From positions 34,005 through 98,004 of the forward strand of contig CAVPXC010000013.1 in assembly GCA_963709505.1 (NCBI GenBank): a stretch of DNA of 64,000 nucleotides, written 5' to 3'. Of the stretch, positions 9,471 through 20,200 are shown one piece after another. The notes beneath the pieces are model-generated. The model did no database searches. It saw nothing but the letters and a program-made list of their open reading frames with translations, and was not told the origin of the DNA. A program made the position numbers and the translations under genes. Every line of letters begins with the position of its first letter. Position 1 is the stretch's first letter. The DNA is from CAVPXC01 sp963709505. Lineage in GTDB: Bacteria > Chloroflexota > Anaerolineae > JAAEKA01.

Positions 9471-10298
9471 ATGGCCAACAATAAGAAGAAAAGCAAGACC
9501 CCGAACCTGCCGCCGGGATCTGCCCAGCCACCGACACAGTCGACCGCGGCTAGCTCGAAGTCACAGCCGGTTAGCTCGAGCTCTAAGAACCAACCGGCCA
9601 GCAAGAAGACGTCGCAGCGAGAGCGCAAGCGTCGCCAGAACATCTACTTGGCGATCGGCGCGGGGGCCGCGGCCCTGGTGGTGTTGATCGGCATCATCGT
9701 TTTCAACAACCAGAGCCAACAGCAGGTCTCCAAGCCGGTGGAGGCTGCGACCGATCTACCCGCCGAGTTCATTGTGCGCAACGTTAAAGGATCCTCCGAA
9801 GCCAAGGTAGTCGTGACCGAGTACTCGGACTTCGAGTGCCCCTTCTGCAAAACCTTTGCCCAGACTACGGAGAAGCAGTTGGAAGAGGAGTACGTCAAGA
9901 CGGGCAAAGTGCGCTTCGAGTTCAAGCACTTCCCGCTGCCTCAGCACAATCCGAGCGCGACTTTCGCAGCCTATGCGGCCGAATGTGCCGCAGACCAGGG
10001 TAAATTTTGGGAGATGAAACAGTATCTGTTCCAGGAAGCCGGCAAGCAGGGCACCAACACCTTCACTCAGACCCGTCTCAAGGCGATGGCTGAAACCCTG
10101 GGTTTGAACACAAGTGATTTCAACAAGTGCCTGAGCAACCAGGACCATGCCCAAGCAGTCCAGGCCAGTCTTCGCGAAGGCCAGCAGTTGGCGGTTTCAG
10201 GGACGCCTACGATCTACGTCAACGGCAAGAAAGTCGACAATCCATCGTATCCGGATATCAAGGCGGCCATCGACGCGGCGCTGCTGCAGCAGGGCTAG
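9471..10298 (+). CDS. Membrane-anchored DsbA-like thiol oxidoreductase
   Basis: 275 residues. A Ser/Lys/Gln-rich cytoplasmic N-terminus of about 55 residues is followed by one membrane helix (YLAIGAGAAALVVLIGIIVF) and an exported thioredoxin-fold domain with the active site FECPFCK and the cis-proline loop SGTPTIYVNG. It should introduce disulfides into exported proteins. The ATG at 9471 is preceded by AGAGGAG; an upstream in-frame ATG at 9348 has no such site and was not used. The VKOR gene follows directly, giving an oxidant-regenerating pair. Confidence 0.92.
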   Translation: MANNKKKSKTPNLPPGSAQPPTQSTAASSKSQPVSSSSKNQPASKKTSQRERKRRQNIYLAIGAGAAALVVLIGIIVFNNQSQQQVSKPVEAATDLPAEFIVRNVKGSSEAKVVVTEYSDFECPFCKTFAQTTEKQLEEEYVKTGKVRFEFKHFPLPQHNPSATFAAYAAECAADQGKFWEMKQYLFQEAGKQGTNTFTQTRLKAMAETLGLNTSDFNKCLSNQDHAQAVQASLREGQQLAVSGTPTIYVNGKKVDNPSYPDIKAAIDAALLQQG

Positions 10299-10357
10299 AG
10301 CGACCGACCATGAATTAAACACGAGTCTGGCTGGGCAGGCTGCAGCTGATTCTGATC

Positions 10358-10759
10358 GTGCTCGGGATTGGAATTGCCGGCTACCTGACCTACGTCAAGC
10401 TGTTCGGTCTGGAGCCGGTCTGTGGCGGTCTTGGCGACTGCGAGGCCGTGCAGACCAGCATCTACTCCGAGCTACTGGGCGTTCCCGTCTCCATCTGGGG
10501 CCTGCTCAGCTACCTCGCCTTGTTGGTGGTGTACCTGGTCAAGCGATCCAACTGGCGCGACCTCGGCGGTCTGGCCAGGCAGGGTTTCTTCCTGTTGACC
10601 CTGATCGGCGTCGTGTTTTCGGTTTACCTGACCTATCTAGAGATCTTTGTCATCCACGCGATCTGCCCCTGGTGCGTCGCCTCGGCAGTGGTCATGACGA
10701 TCCTGTTTGTCCTGGCGATTGTCGATCTGTTTGGGAGTGAAGGCGAAGAGGTTGAATAG
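10358..10759 (+). CDS. Vitamin K epoxide reductase (VKOR) family protein
   Basis: 133 residues counted from the GTG at 10358. Four membrane helices, the loop cysteines in VCGGLGDCEAV, the conserved serine region SIWGLLSYL and the quinone-side active site ICPWC are present. It should reoxidise the upstream DsbA-like protein using quinone. Homologues usually begin about 15 residues earlier. In that position there is an ATG at 10310, but its third codon is TAA, while the codons after it (TRVWLGRLQLILI) look like the missing start of helix 1. Either a base error hides the true start or translation begins at GTG. Confidence 0.88.
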   Translation: MLGIGIAGYLTYVKLFGLEPVCGGLGDCEAVQTSIYSELLGVPVSIWGLLSYLALLVVYLVKRSNWRDLGGLARQGFFLLTLIGVVFSVYLTYLEIFVIHAICPWCVASAVVMTILFVLAIVDLFGSEGEEVE

Positions 10760-10768
10760 CTGATCATA

Positions 10769-10858
10769 GAACGGTCCAGTCTTCTGCGACCGGACCGTTC
10801 TTGATGGGTGAACATGTGTTGATTAGAACGGTCCGGTCGCAGAAGACCGGACCGTTCT
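10769..10858. repeat. Long inverted repeat, possible bidirectional terminator
   Basis: Two 34-base arms (AGAACGGTCC...GGACCGTTCT) are reverse complements with about one mismatch, separated by roughly 22 bases. Each arm is itself partly palindromic. It lies between the convergent VKOR and mtnP genes, so a terminator role is plausible; the structure also resembles REP/MITE-like elements. Confidence 0.75.
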
Positions 10859-11735
10859 AGATGTACTTCCCAATCAACAGCCCCAGCTGTTCCTTGGCGC
10901 GCTCTGGCCATAGATCCTTACGCGTGATGATGGCGTCTTGCAGCGCGTTGCGATACGGACTAGGAGCAGCGGCGGCCAACAGCTTGACCGCGTTCCTGAC
11001 GGAATCCTTGGCGACCTCGGCGTTGCGCAGCAGCACCCGGATGACGGCGTCGACCGTGACCGGTTCCTCGCTCTCGTGCCAGACGTCGAAATCGGTGATG
11101 TGGCCCATGGTGGCATAGCTCATCTCGGCCTCCCGCGCCAGGAAAGCCTCTGGCGTAGCCGTCATCCCCACAATCGAGAAACCGAGCTGACGAAAAGCCC
11201 TGCTCTCCGCTTTGGTGCTGAAACGCGGGCCTTCGATAGTGACAAACGTGCCGCCCAGATGCGCTCTGGCGCCGCTGGCCAGCACGGCCCGATGGCACAC
11301 TTCCGATAAAACCTCACAGAACGGATTGGCAACCGACACGTGGACGACGATACCGTCGGTACCCACCGTCGGGTCGTCGAAGAAGGACAAAGCGCGTAGG
11401 CGCGTCCGATCAAATATCTGGTCGGGGACGACAATATCGCCCGGATAAAGATGCTCCTGCAGGCTGCCACAGGCGCTGACGCTGATCAGGTACTCGACAC
11501 CCAGCTGCTTGAAGCCCCAGATGTTCGCGCGGGAGTTCAGACGGGTGGGGCTGATGCGATGCCCGCGGCTGTGCCTGCTCAGAAAGGCGACGCGCTGCCC
11601 TTCCATCGTGCCGACGATGTAGGCGTCCGATGGGGCGCCAAAGGGCGTTTCGATCCAAATCTCTTCGACGTTTTGCAGGGCGCTCATCTCGTACACGCCG
11701 CTGCCGCCGATCACGCCGATACGCAGGGGTTCCAT
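10857..11735 (-). CDS. mtnP: S-methyl-5'-thioadenosine phosphorylase
   Basis: 292 residues. Cleaves methylthioadenosine with phosphate to adenine and methylthioribose-1-phosphate in methionine salvage. Typical blocks: IGVIGGSGVYEM at the N-terminus, SRHSRGHRISP, SVSACGSLQEHLYPGDIVVPDQ, TFVTIEGPRFSTKAES, VGMTATPEAFLAREAEM and TDFDVW. The start is the ATG at 11735, with AAAGGA about 11 bases upstream. The same open frame continues upstream into a cysQ-like gene only because of a frameshift there; the two are separate genes. Confidence 0.93.
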   Translation of the reverse strand: MEPLRIGVIGGSGVYEMSALQNVEEIWIETPFGAPSDAYIVGTMEGQRVAFLSRHSRGHRISPTRLNSRANIWGFKQLGVEYLISVSACGSLQEHLYPGDIVVPDQIFDRTRLRALSFFDDPTVGTDGIVVHVSVANPFCEVLSEVCHRAVLASGARAHLGGTFVTIEGPRFSTKAESRAFRQLGFSIVGMTATPEAFLAREAEMSYATMGHITDFDVWHESEEPVTVDAVIRVLLRNAEVAKDSVRNAVKLLAAAAPSPYRNALQDAIITRKDLWPERAKEQLGLLIGKYI

Positions 11736-11773
11736 GGGGGTAGGTGTCCTTTCTGGGGGCAGGGGAGGGAAGC

Positions 11774-11814
11774 TGGTAGATTGGTAGATTGGTAGATTGG
11801 TAGATTGGTGAAGT
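11774..11814. repeat. Octamer tandem repeat (ATTGGTAG)
   Basis: Four to five copies of an 8-bp unit read TGGTAGAT/ATTGGTAG on the plus strand, between mtnP and the cysQ-like gene. It is the reverse complement of the CTACCAAT unit found inside ileS. Confidence 0.8.
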
Positions 11815-11848
11815 GGTGGACAGGGCGGAGATGGGGGTCTCAGGTGGG

Positions 11849-12704
<856 letters not shown>

Positions 12705-12723
12705 GAGTTGTCCTCCTCAGCCT

Positions 12724-12763
12724 GGAAAAAGTCGAGGCTGACCATTGCTGGCCAGCCTCGACA
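12724..12763 (-). terminator. Rho-independent terminator of ssrA
   Basis: On the minus strand, immediately after the tmRNA 3' end, GTCGAGGCTGG pairs with its near-perfect complement across a loop of about ten bases and is followed by a run of T residues. Confidence 0.85.
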
Positions 12764-12764
12764 A

Positions 12765-13199
12765 GGTGGAGATGGCGGGAATCGAACCCGCGTCCGAGAC
12801 ATTCAAGCGAAGATATACTACAAGCTTAGTCGCCGGTAAGTTTTCCCCTTCGGCTGGCCAGCGACGGCCTGCCATGGAAGGGTGAGCCTGATGGGTGCTG
12901 GGCGGGTGCCTCAGCCTTAGGCCAGGTTCATCGGCGTCGACCTGGCTGCATCTCAAGCAGTTATGACGACTGACTCACAGCCTGCGAGAAGCACTGTGAG
13001 GGCCGCCCCAATCGCGTAGATCGGGGGTGTTTTCACACTCGCTTAGGCGGCGAGAGCCACCGAAGTGGCCAGGCCGCGGGGGGCGAAGGTGAAAGTTTTG
13101 CCGTTGTTGGCAGTTGTGTTTTTGCGCCCTTTTTACGAGGGTGACGCACCTCGGCCTGCAATCCTCGGTCAGCCTGCCCCGTCGAAGCCTATCATCCCC
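12765..13199 (-). ncRNA. ssrA: Transfer-messenger RNA (tmRNA)
   Basis: Rescues stalled ribosomes with SmpB. The 5' end (GGGGATG then AGGCTTCGACGGGG) pairs over seven bases with the 3' acceptor strand CATCTCC. The T arm GCGGG-TTCGATT-CCCGC is intact. The tag reading frame ends GLATSVALAA followed by TAA near 13050, which is the usual proteolysis signal. The region from the candidate resume codon (GCC) gives a tag of about 22 residues, longer than in most bacteria. The 3' end encodes ACC but not the final A of CCA. A terminator follows, and smpB lies just upstream on the same strand. Confidence 0.95.
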
Positions 13200-13243
13200 A
13201 TGCCAGAATGGATTATACCACAACGGATTGGGGAGTCAAAACC

Positions 13244-13714
13244 TCAGTGGACCATATCCTTCAGCGCGCGCCGCATTTCTCGGTCGTAGTCGTGCTTGGC
13301 GATGCTCTCGCGCTTGTCGTAGAGCTTCTTACCGCGCGCCAGGCCGATCTCGACCTTGGCGCGGCCATCGCGCAGATGAATCTCCAGGGGGATCAGGGTC
13401 CAGCCCTTCTCCTTTATCTTGGCATGCAACCGCGCGATCTCATTGCGATGCATGAGCAGCTTGCGCTCGCGCCGCGGCTCGTGGTTCTCGCGGTTGCCGT
13501 GGGTGTAGGGCGAGATGTGTGCGCCAACCAGCCACACCTCGCCGTTGCGGATCACGGCAAAGCTGTCCTGCAAGTTGGCGCGGCCGGCGCGGAGGGACTT
13601 GATCTCCGTGCCCGTGAGCACGACCCCGGCCTCGATCGAATCTTCGATGATGTAGTCATGGCGCGCCTTGCGGTTGCTGGCCAAGACCTTGACGCCTTCA
13701 GTTTTTTCCTTCAT
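13244..13714 (-). CDS. smpB: SsrA-binding protein
   Basis: 156 residues. Binds tmRNA and delivers it to stalled ribosomes. Characteristic blocks: KVLASNRKARHDYIIEDSIE, AGVVLTGTEIKSLRAGRANL, WLVGAHISPYTHGNRENHEP, RERKLLMHRNEIARL and the C-terminal ARGKKLYDKRESIAKHDYDR. Full length and in frame. It is directly upstream of ssrA on the same strand, the usual pairing, with 44 bases between. Confidence 0.97.
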   Translation of the reverse strand: MKEKTEGVKVLASNRKARHDYIIEDSIEAGVVLTGTEIKSLRAGRANLQDSFAVIRNGEVWLVGAHISPYTHGNRENHEPRRERKLLMHRNEIARLHAKIKEKGWTLIPLEIHLRDGRAKVEIGLARGKKLYDKRESIAKHDYDREMRRALKDMVH

Positions 13715-13738
13715 GGGTGACCTCTGCCAGCCGCAAAA

Positions 13739-15187
13739 CTACTGGCTCTGGGGCTGCTTGAAGTTGAGCAGATAGTCAATCGCTTTGTCGAGCTGCGGAT
13801 CCTTGTCCGCCTCGATGTCTTTGTCGGTGCGCCCGACCACGACGTCGGGCTCCAGTCCCTCGCCGTTGATCTGGCGATCGTTCGGCGTAAACCAGTAGGC
13901 GGTCGTGATGCTGAGCTGGGAGCCGTCGCTGAGCTCGCGGGGCAACTGCACCAACCCCTTGCCAAACGTCCTCTCGCCGATCAGCACGCCGCGGCCGCTG
14001 TCCTGTATGGCGCCGGCCAGGATCTCCGAGGCGCTGGCGCTGCCCTCGTTGACCAGCACGGCCAGCGGGATCGTCAACGCCCGCCCCTCGCCGCTGGCCG
14101 GGTAGATCTCCTCGTTGCCGTCCTTGAAACGCTCGATCAAGATCGAACCGTCGGGGACGAACTCGCTGGTGATGTCGACCGCCGTGTGCAGGAATCCGCC
14201 CGGGTTGCCGCGCACGTCCAGGATCAGGCCGGGCGGGTTAGTGGCGAGCATCTCGTCCAGGGCGATGCGCACCTGTTCGGTCGACGATGCGCTGAACTCG
14301 CCGAGCCGCAGATAGGCGATGCCATTATCCAGGATTTTGTGCTCGACCACAGGAACCTGGATGCGATCGCGCTCGACTTCCACCTCGCGCGGCTCTTGCT
14401 CGGGCGACTTGACGGTGAGATTGACCTTGGTGCCCTTGGGGCCGCGAATGAGCGCGATGGCCTCGGTGAGCTGCAGCTTGGTAACGTCCTTGCCGTCGAC
14501 GGCGAGGATGACGTCGCCACGGCGGATGCCGGCGTTCCAGGCGGGCTGGCCCTCGAAGGGCTCGACGATGCGCACGCCGCCCCCCTCGGCCTCAGCCACG
14601 CGCGCGCCGATGCCCTCAAAGCTGCCGTTGAGCTCTTCGTTGAAGAAAGCTGCCTCCTCCGGCGGTCGAAGGTAGGTGTAGTCGTCGCCCAGCCTGAACA
14701 TCACGCCGTTGATGGCGCCGTAGGTGAGGTTATCGACGTCGGGCAGCTCGCCGTACTCTTTGCGGATGATGGTGAGAACCGCCGCCATGGCCTCTTTCGA
14801 CGTTTTTTCGCGCTTGAGCGGATCGTCGGTCTCCAGCTCGGCCGCGCGCAGCATGCCGGTCACCAGGCCGCCGACCATCTCCGGGGTATCAGGCAGATCG
14901 CCGTAGTAATCCTGCTCCAGCGCATCCCACGCCTCCCAGACCAGGTCGAATTTCTCGGGCAGGTCGCCGGCCGCAAATTCGGTCTGGCCCGCCTGAGGGG
15001 TAGCCCTGGTTTGCGCGCCGGTCCGATCCGGGGCCGGCGGCGCGGCGGATGCCAGCTCGGGCGCGGTCACTCTGCCCGTGCCAAAGCCTGTGCCAAAGCC
15101 GGCAAGAAAGGTCATGCCGCCCAAGACGACGACGACAAGCACGATGACGATCCACTGCACTGACGGTTGTTTTTCTGATCTCTTCAT
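13739..15187 (-). CDS. S41-family C-terminal processing peptidase
   Basis: 482 residues. An N-terminal membrane anchor (WIVIVLVVVVLGGMTFLAGF) precedes an extracytoplasmic region, a PDZ domain around residues 200-280 (GGVRIVEPFEGQPAWNAGIR, GDVILAVDGKDV) and the S41 protease core. The catalytic serine lies in NEGSASASEILAGA near residue 388 and the lysine in GERTFGKGLVQL about 25 residues later. Such proteases trim or degrade exported proteins from their C-termini. A second, broken S41 gene lies directly upstream on the same strand, which looks like a tandem duplication. Confidence 0.93.
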   Translation of the reverse strand: MKRSEKQPSVQWIVIVLVVVVLGGMTFLAGFGTGFGTGRVTAPELASAAPPAPDRTGAQTRATPQAGQTEFAAGDLPEKFDLVWEAWDALEQDYYGDLPDTPEMVGGLVTGMLRAAELETDDPLKREKTSKEAMAAVLTIIRKEYGELPDVDNLTYGAINGVMFRLGDDYTYLRPPEEAAFFNEELNGSFEGIGARVAEAEGGGVRIVEPFEGQPAWNAGIRRGDVILAVDGKDVTKLQLTEAIALIRGPKGTKVNLTVKSPEQEPREVEVERDRIQVPVVEHKILDNGIAYLRLGEFSASSTEQVRIALDEMLATNPPGLILDVRGNPGGFLHTAVDITSEFVPDGSILIERFKDGNEEIYPASGEGRALTIPLAVLVNEGSASASEILAGAIQDSGRGVLIGERTFGKGLVQLPRELSDGSQLSITTAYWFTPNDRQINGEGLEPDVVVGRTDKDIEADKDPQLDKAIDYLLNFKQPQSQ

Positions 15188-15272
15188 TGTTTCCTCGATA
15201 AGTCTTTCATCCCGCTCTTCCAGTGCCTGAGGGCACTTCTCAGTTTTAGCCAGGGGATTTCCAATCCCTGGA

Positions 15273-16511
15273 TCACTTCGGCCTGGCTGGTTCCGCGTTC
15301 AGAAGGCGAATGGCTTCCTCCAGCGGCGCATCCCGGTTGTCGTCGTGCGCCACGGCCAGGTCAGGCACTAAGACCGACGCCGTTGATCTCGTGGCCATTG
15401 GGCGTCAGCCAGCGGGCGACGGTTACGTGAACCGAGGATCCATCGCTGAGGTCGTAGACGAGCTGCACCGATCCCTTGCCATAGCTTTTCTCGCCGACCA
15501 GCTTGGCCCGGCTGCGGTCCTGCAGGGCGCCGGCCAGGATCTCCGACGCGCTGGCGGTTGCACCGTCGACCAGCACAGCCATCGGCCAGTTGGGGGAGCG
15601 TTTGGCATCGACGCACCCGATAGGTCTGTTCGGCGCCGTCGTTCTTGCGCTCGAACAGCACGACGCCGTCGCTCAGAAAACGGCTGGTCACGTCGATGGA
15701 GGACTGCAGCAGGCCGCCGCTGTTGTGGCGCAAGTCGACGACCAAGCTGTTGCACGTCTTGTTGGTCGAGTTCCAGCAGCGCGCGATCGAGTTCGCCTGC
15801 CGTGCGTTCGGTGAATTGACGGATCGCGATGTAGCCGATCTGCGGGTTCTGCTCCAGCGCACGCCACTCCACGGAGGGGGTCTCGATGCGCTCGCGGACG
15901 ACGCTGAAGGTGAGCGGATCGGCGGCGCCTTCGCGGCGCACCTGCAGCTCCACCGGCTCGCCGATCGGCCCGCGGATCAAGTCGACGGCCTCGTCGGCCG
16001 TTAGCTCAGGCGCAATTGGCTTGCCTGCCACGGCGATCAGGATGTCGTCCTTTTTGATGCCTGCTTTCTCGGCCGGCCGGTCGGGCATCGGGTTCAGGCG
16101 CAAGTTTCCTGCGTCGTCTTTGGTGATCCATGCGCCGATCCCGCCGAATTCCCCGCTGAGTTGTTCCTTCTCGCGCTGGCGCGGTTCCGGCGCAACAAAG
16201 CGCGTGTAGGGGTCGCCATAGGCCCGCGCCAGCCCGTCGATCGCGCCATGCTCGCGCTGTTGGGCGTCAGGTTGGTCACCGTAGAAGTCGCGTTGTAAAA
16301 TGTGCCAGGCTTCCCAGTAAACGTGCATGTCGCCAGGCTGCGCCGCGTCGCCGTCGGCGGCTGTGGCCGGCGGCGTGTCGCTTGGCGAGGCGCCGCGGTC
16401 GATCAGCCAACGCGCGCCGAAACCCGCCAGGAAGACGACGACCACAGTCAAAGCGACGAGTGCAATAAAGCCCAGGTTACGAAGGGTTGTCACGGTTTCT
16501 ATCTCGGCCAT
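15273..16511 (-). pseudogene. Second S41 peptidase, disrupted by several frameshifts
   Basis: The N-terminus (MAEIETVTTLRNLGFIALVALTVVVV, one membrane helix) and PDZ region (AEKAGIKKDDILIAVAGKPI) read in one frame to about 15760. The core continues in a second frame (SLVVDLRHNSGGLLQSSIDV) and then a third that holds the catalytic blocks DGATASASEILAGA and GEKSYGKGSVQL. The expected C-terminus (PDLAVAHDD...) needs another shift near 15370 and ends at 15273. Active-site residues are all retained, so this may be a working gene with assembly indels rather than a dead paralogue of the neighbouring protease. Confidence 0.8.
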
Positions 16512-16514
16512 TCA

Positions 16515-16560
16515 GGCGACAGGTTGCAAGTGGCAAGTTGCAAGTGGCAGGTGGCAAGTT
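16515..16560. repeat. Heptamer tandem repeat
   Basis: About five degenerate copies of a 7-bp unit (GCAAGTG, GCAAGTT, GCAGGTG) lie upstream of the broken S41 gene. Similar 7-mers occur at 53437-53459 and 54216-54300. Confidence 0.75.
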
Positions 16561-16759
16561 GATCGGCGCCGGTTCCACCCGAACGACGCTGGATTGTAGC
16601 ATACATGACTCGGCCCCGCAAACTGTTGGGCTGATCGGACCTCGGAATTCCTGGTCGAGTTCAGGAGTCCTGGGCAAGCGCGGAACTCCTCGACTTGTCG
16701 AGGTCTTTTCAAGGAAGGCGTGATGCATTCAAGTCGCAACCGCTTCGTGAGTGTATTGA

Positions 16760-17251
16760 TTGGAGTTCTCGTTGATCGTGGGCGGGTCGATCGGTCTGAT
16801 GCTGGCTGTCTCGCGATCGGCGCGGCTGCCGGGGACGCCCGTGGCGGCGCCGCTGCCGGACGTGACTGTGACCACCCTGGGAGGTGAGGCGGTCAACCTG
16901 GCGGACCTGCGCGGCCGGCCGCTGCTGATCAATTTCTGGGCGACGTGGTGCCCGCCGTGCCGGGAGGAGATGCCGGCGCTGGAGCGGATCGAGCGAAAAT
17001 GGGCTGAGCGGGGCGCGGCGGTGGTGGTGATCAACTTCGAGGAGGACGCAGAGACGATTCGGCAGTACCTGGCTGAGAATGGGCTGTCTCTGCCGGTGTT
17101 TCAGGATAGCAGTGGGGAAGTAGCGCAAATACTCGACATAACGTATCTACCGACAACCTTGTTCGTCGACAGCGCGGGCGTGATCCGCAGCCGCAACGAA
17201 GGCCCCTTGTCGCAGGGGCAGATGGAGGCGGGGTTGCGGGCGCTGCGGTAG
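16760..17251 (+). CDS. TlpA/ResA-like thioredoxin domain protein
   Basis: 163 residues from a TTG start. A short hydrophobic N-terminus (LIVGGSIGLMLAV) is followed by a thioredoxin-like domain with the active site FWATWCPPCREEMPAL near residue 55 and the cis-proline loop ITYLPTTLFVD. Family members reduce extracytoplasmic disulfides or serve cytochrome c maturation. The N-terminal anchor looks shorter than usual and the start codon is weak, so a few codons upstream may be lost. It converges on the CHAT/TPR gene, whose stop is 26 bases away. Confidence 0.85.
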   Translation: MEFSLIVGGSIGLMLAVSRSARLPGTPVAAPLPDVTVTTLGGEAVNLADLRGRPLLINFWATWCPPCREEMPALERIERKWAERGAAVVVINFEEDAETIRQYLAENGLSLPVFQDSSGEVAQILDITYLPTTLFVDSAGVIRSRNEGPLSQGQMEAGLRALR

Positions 17252-17276
17252 AAGTCGATGCCGGATTGAGCGTTTT

Positions 17277-20200
17277 TTATTTCAATTTGGCCAACATGGC
17301 CTCTAGTTGTTGCATGTAGCCTATCTGATCGGGGTAGAGGCTGCCGGCGGCGTGCAGACGATGCATGATGGTCAGTGCCCGGCCAAAATAGACGGTGCTT
17401 TGGTCCGGGTCCGACTCGGCCAGTTTTCCAAAGCGACACCACCAAATCCCAGGCGATAGTCGGCGCGCGCCGGCTCGGCCGCCGCCAGCCGCTCGGCGAT
17501 CTCCAGGCTGCTTTGGTAGGCCGCCTGCGCCGCCTCGCCCTGCCCCAGCGCACGGTACAGATCGCCCATGCGCTCGTAGGACACCGACAGGTCGCGCTGA
17601 TAGTCGGCGCGCGCCGGCTCGGCCGCCGCCAGCCGCTCGCGCGATCTCCAGGCTGCTTTGGTAGGCCGCCTGCGCCGCCTCGCCCTGCCCCAGCGCACTG
17701 GTACAGATCGCCCATTTTGTTGTACGACACCGACAGGTCGCGCTGATAGTCGGCGCGCGCCGGCTCGGCCGCCGCCAGCCGCTCGGCGATCTCCAGGCTG
17801 CTTTGGTAGGCCGCCTGCGCCGCCTCGCCCTGCCCCAGCGCACGGTACAGATCGCCCATTTTGTTGTACGACACCGACAGGTCGCGCTGATAGTCGGCGC
17901 GCGCCGGCTCGGCCGCCGCCAGCCGCTCGGCGATCTCCAGGCTGCTTTGGTAGGCCGCCTGCGCCGCCTCGCCCTGCCCCAGCGCACGGTACAGATCGCC
18001 CATGCGCTCGTACGACACCGACAGGTCGCGCTGATAGTCGGCGCGCGCCGGCTCGGCCGCCGCCAGCCGCTCGGCGATCTCCAGGCTGCTTTGGTAGGCC
18101 GCCTGCGCCGCCTCGCCCTGCCCCAGCGCACGGTACAGATCGCCCATGCGCTCGTAGGACACCGACAGGTCGCGCTGATAGTCGGCGCGCGCCGGCTCGG
18201 CCGCCGCCAGCCGCTCGGCGATCTCCAGGCTGCTTTGGTAGGCCGCCTGCGCCGCCTCGCCCTGCCCCAGCGCACGGTACAGATCGCCCATCCTGTTGTA
18301 CGACACCGACAGGTCGCGCTGATAGTCGGCGCGCGCCGGCTCGGCCGCCGCCAGCCGCTCGGCGATCTCCAGGCTGCTTTGGTAGGCCGCCTGCGCCGCC
18401 TCGCCCTGCCCCAGCGCACGGTACAGATCGCCCATCTTGTTGTACGACACCGACAGGTCGCGCTGATAGTCGGCGCGCGCCGGCTCGGCCGCCGCCAGCC
18501 GCTCGGCGATCTCCAGGCTGCTTTGGTAGGCCGCCTGCGCCGCCTCGCCCTGCCCCAGCGCACGGTACAGATCGCCCATTTTGCTGTACGACACCGACAG
18601 GTCGCGCTGATAGTCGGCGCGCGCCGGCTCGGCCGCCGCCAGCCGCTCGGCGATCTCCAGGCTGCTTTGGTAGGCCGCCTGCGCCGCCTCGCCCTGCCCC
18701 AGCGCACTGGTACAGATCGCCCATCTGCTGTACGACACCGACAGGTCGCGCTGATAGTCGGCGCGCGCCGGCTCGGCCGCCGCCAGCCGCTCCAACAGGC
18801 CCAGTGCTTCGGCATGGCGAGCCAACGCCGCGTCGATTGCGCCCAGGGGCAGCAACGCGTCACCGTAGGTATCCACAAAGTCCCGGATACGATGGATGCT
18901 CGGACGGCAAAGCGGCCACGATCTCGGCCAGGAATGCGGCCAGTTCAACCGTTTGGCCGTAGGTGCCCAGTAACTCGATGATCTCCCAGGCAATCTCCGT
19001 AGCTCGATCGAAGGCTTCGCCTTCCAGGAATCGCCGCACGGCCTCCACGGCGTCGCCCAGGGAGTGCGAGACAGTCGCCACCCGCCACATCAGCGTTTCG
19101 CCGGCGCGCCGGCACCGCTCCAGGAAATCCGCCTGGGCGCTGCGCTGGCGCAGGCTCTGTGCAGTCCAGCGATGCACCCACACCTGGTGATCCGGCAGCG
19201 GCGTCAGCAGCGAGGACTCGGCAAGGCGCCGCGCCGCCTGGCCGGCCGCCCGCACCTGCGCCGCGCTCGGCGTCTGCGCACCGGCCAGGGCGAAGGCGAG
19301 CTCCTCTATCGTCACCGGCGTGGCAAAGACTGCGGCCTGGTGCAGCGCGTCCAAATCGCCTGCCTTCTGCCCCACGATCTCCAGCAACTGGTCCAGCAGC
19401 ACGTCGGCCGCCGCGATGCGCAGGGCATCTTGCAGCGCGCTCTCAGGGTCGCCGCCCAGCTCGTCGGGATCCAGCCCCAAGGCGCGCGCCTGCTTGCGCA
19501 GCCGGACGCTGATCTGCGGCAGGCGGGCCGCGTCGTGGCGCAGGATGGCGTCCAGGTATTCGAGCGTGCGCGGGTGGCCGCCGATCTGGCGCAAAGCCAG
19601 GCTAACGAACTGCGGCTCGCCGCCGGCGAGCGCGGGCAGGCGGTAGATGAGCCGCCGCGTCTCGGCCAGGGAGAGCGGCCCCAGGTGCTCGCTGGCCAAC
19701 CACTCGCCGCCGGCCGGCAGCGGGTAGCGGCTGGTGATCAGGACCTTGCCCTGCCGCGCCGATCCCAGCAGCGCCAGCAGGATCGCCTCGCTGGCCGGGT
19801 CCAGGAACTCACGTCCCAGCAGCGCCAGGTTGTCCTCGTAGTTGTCCAGCACCAGCAGCAGCCGCTGCCCGGCCAGGAGCTGGCCCAGCACCTGCAGGCG
19901 CGCCTCGTCGGGCAGGGTGGTTTGCAGCAAGAGCGCTGCGGCGCGCTGTAGCTCCGGGTTCGTTTGGCCCAGGAGCTGTGCGCCGACGGTGGCCGCCAGC
20001 TCGCCCAGGCCCCAGCGCCCCAGCGCGACCGCGGCGATCCAGCCCTGGGTATGAAGCCGCGCCATGACACGGCCGGCGAGCGCGCTTTTGCCCACGCCGC
20101 CGATGCCCTGCACCAACACGCCGGCTTTGCTGCCCTGACCGGCTACCGTGCGCGGGTCGTCCAGCAGCGTGCGCGTGATCCGGCGCAGCTCTCGCCGCCG

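Noticed and set aside
17658..18981. Long plus-strand open frames (392-434 codons) across the TPR repeats
   Set aside because: They arise because the 144-bp repeats have no stops in several frames; their translations are Arg/Pro-rich and repetitive. The minus strand gives real TPR sequence.
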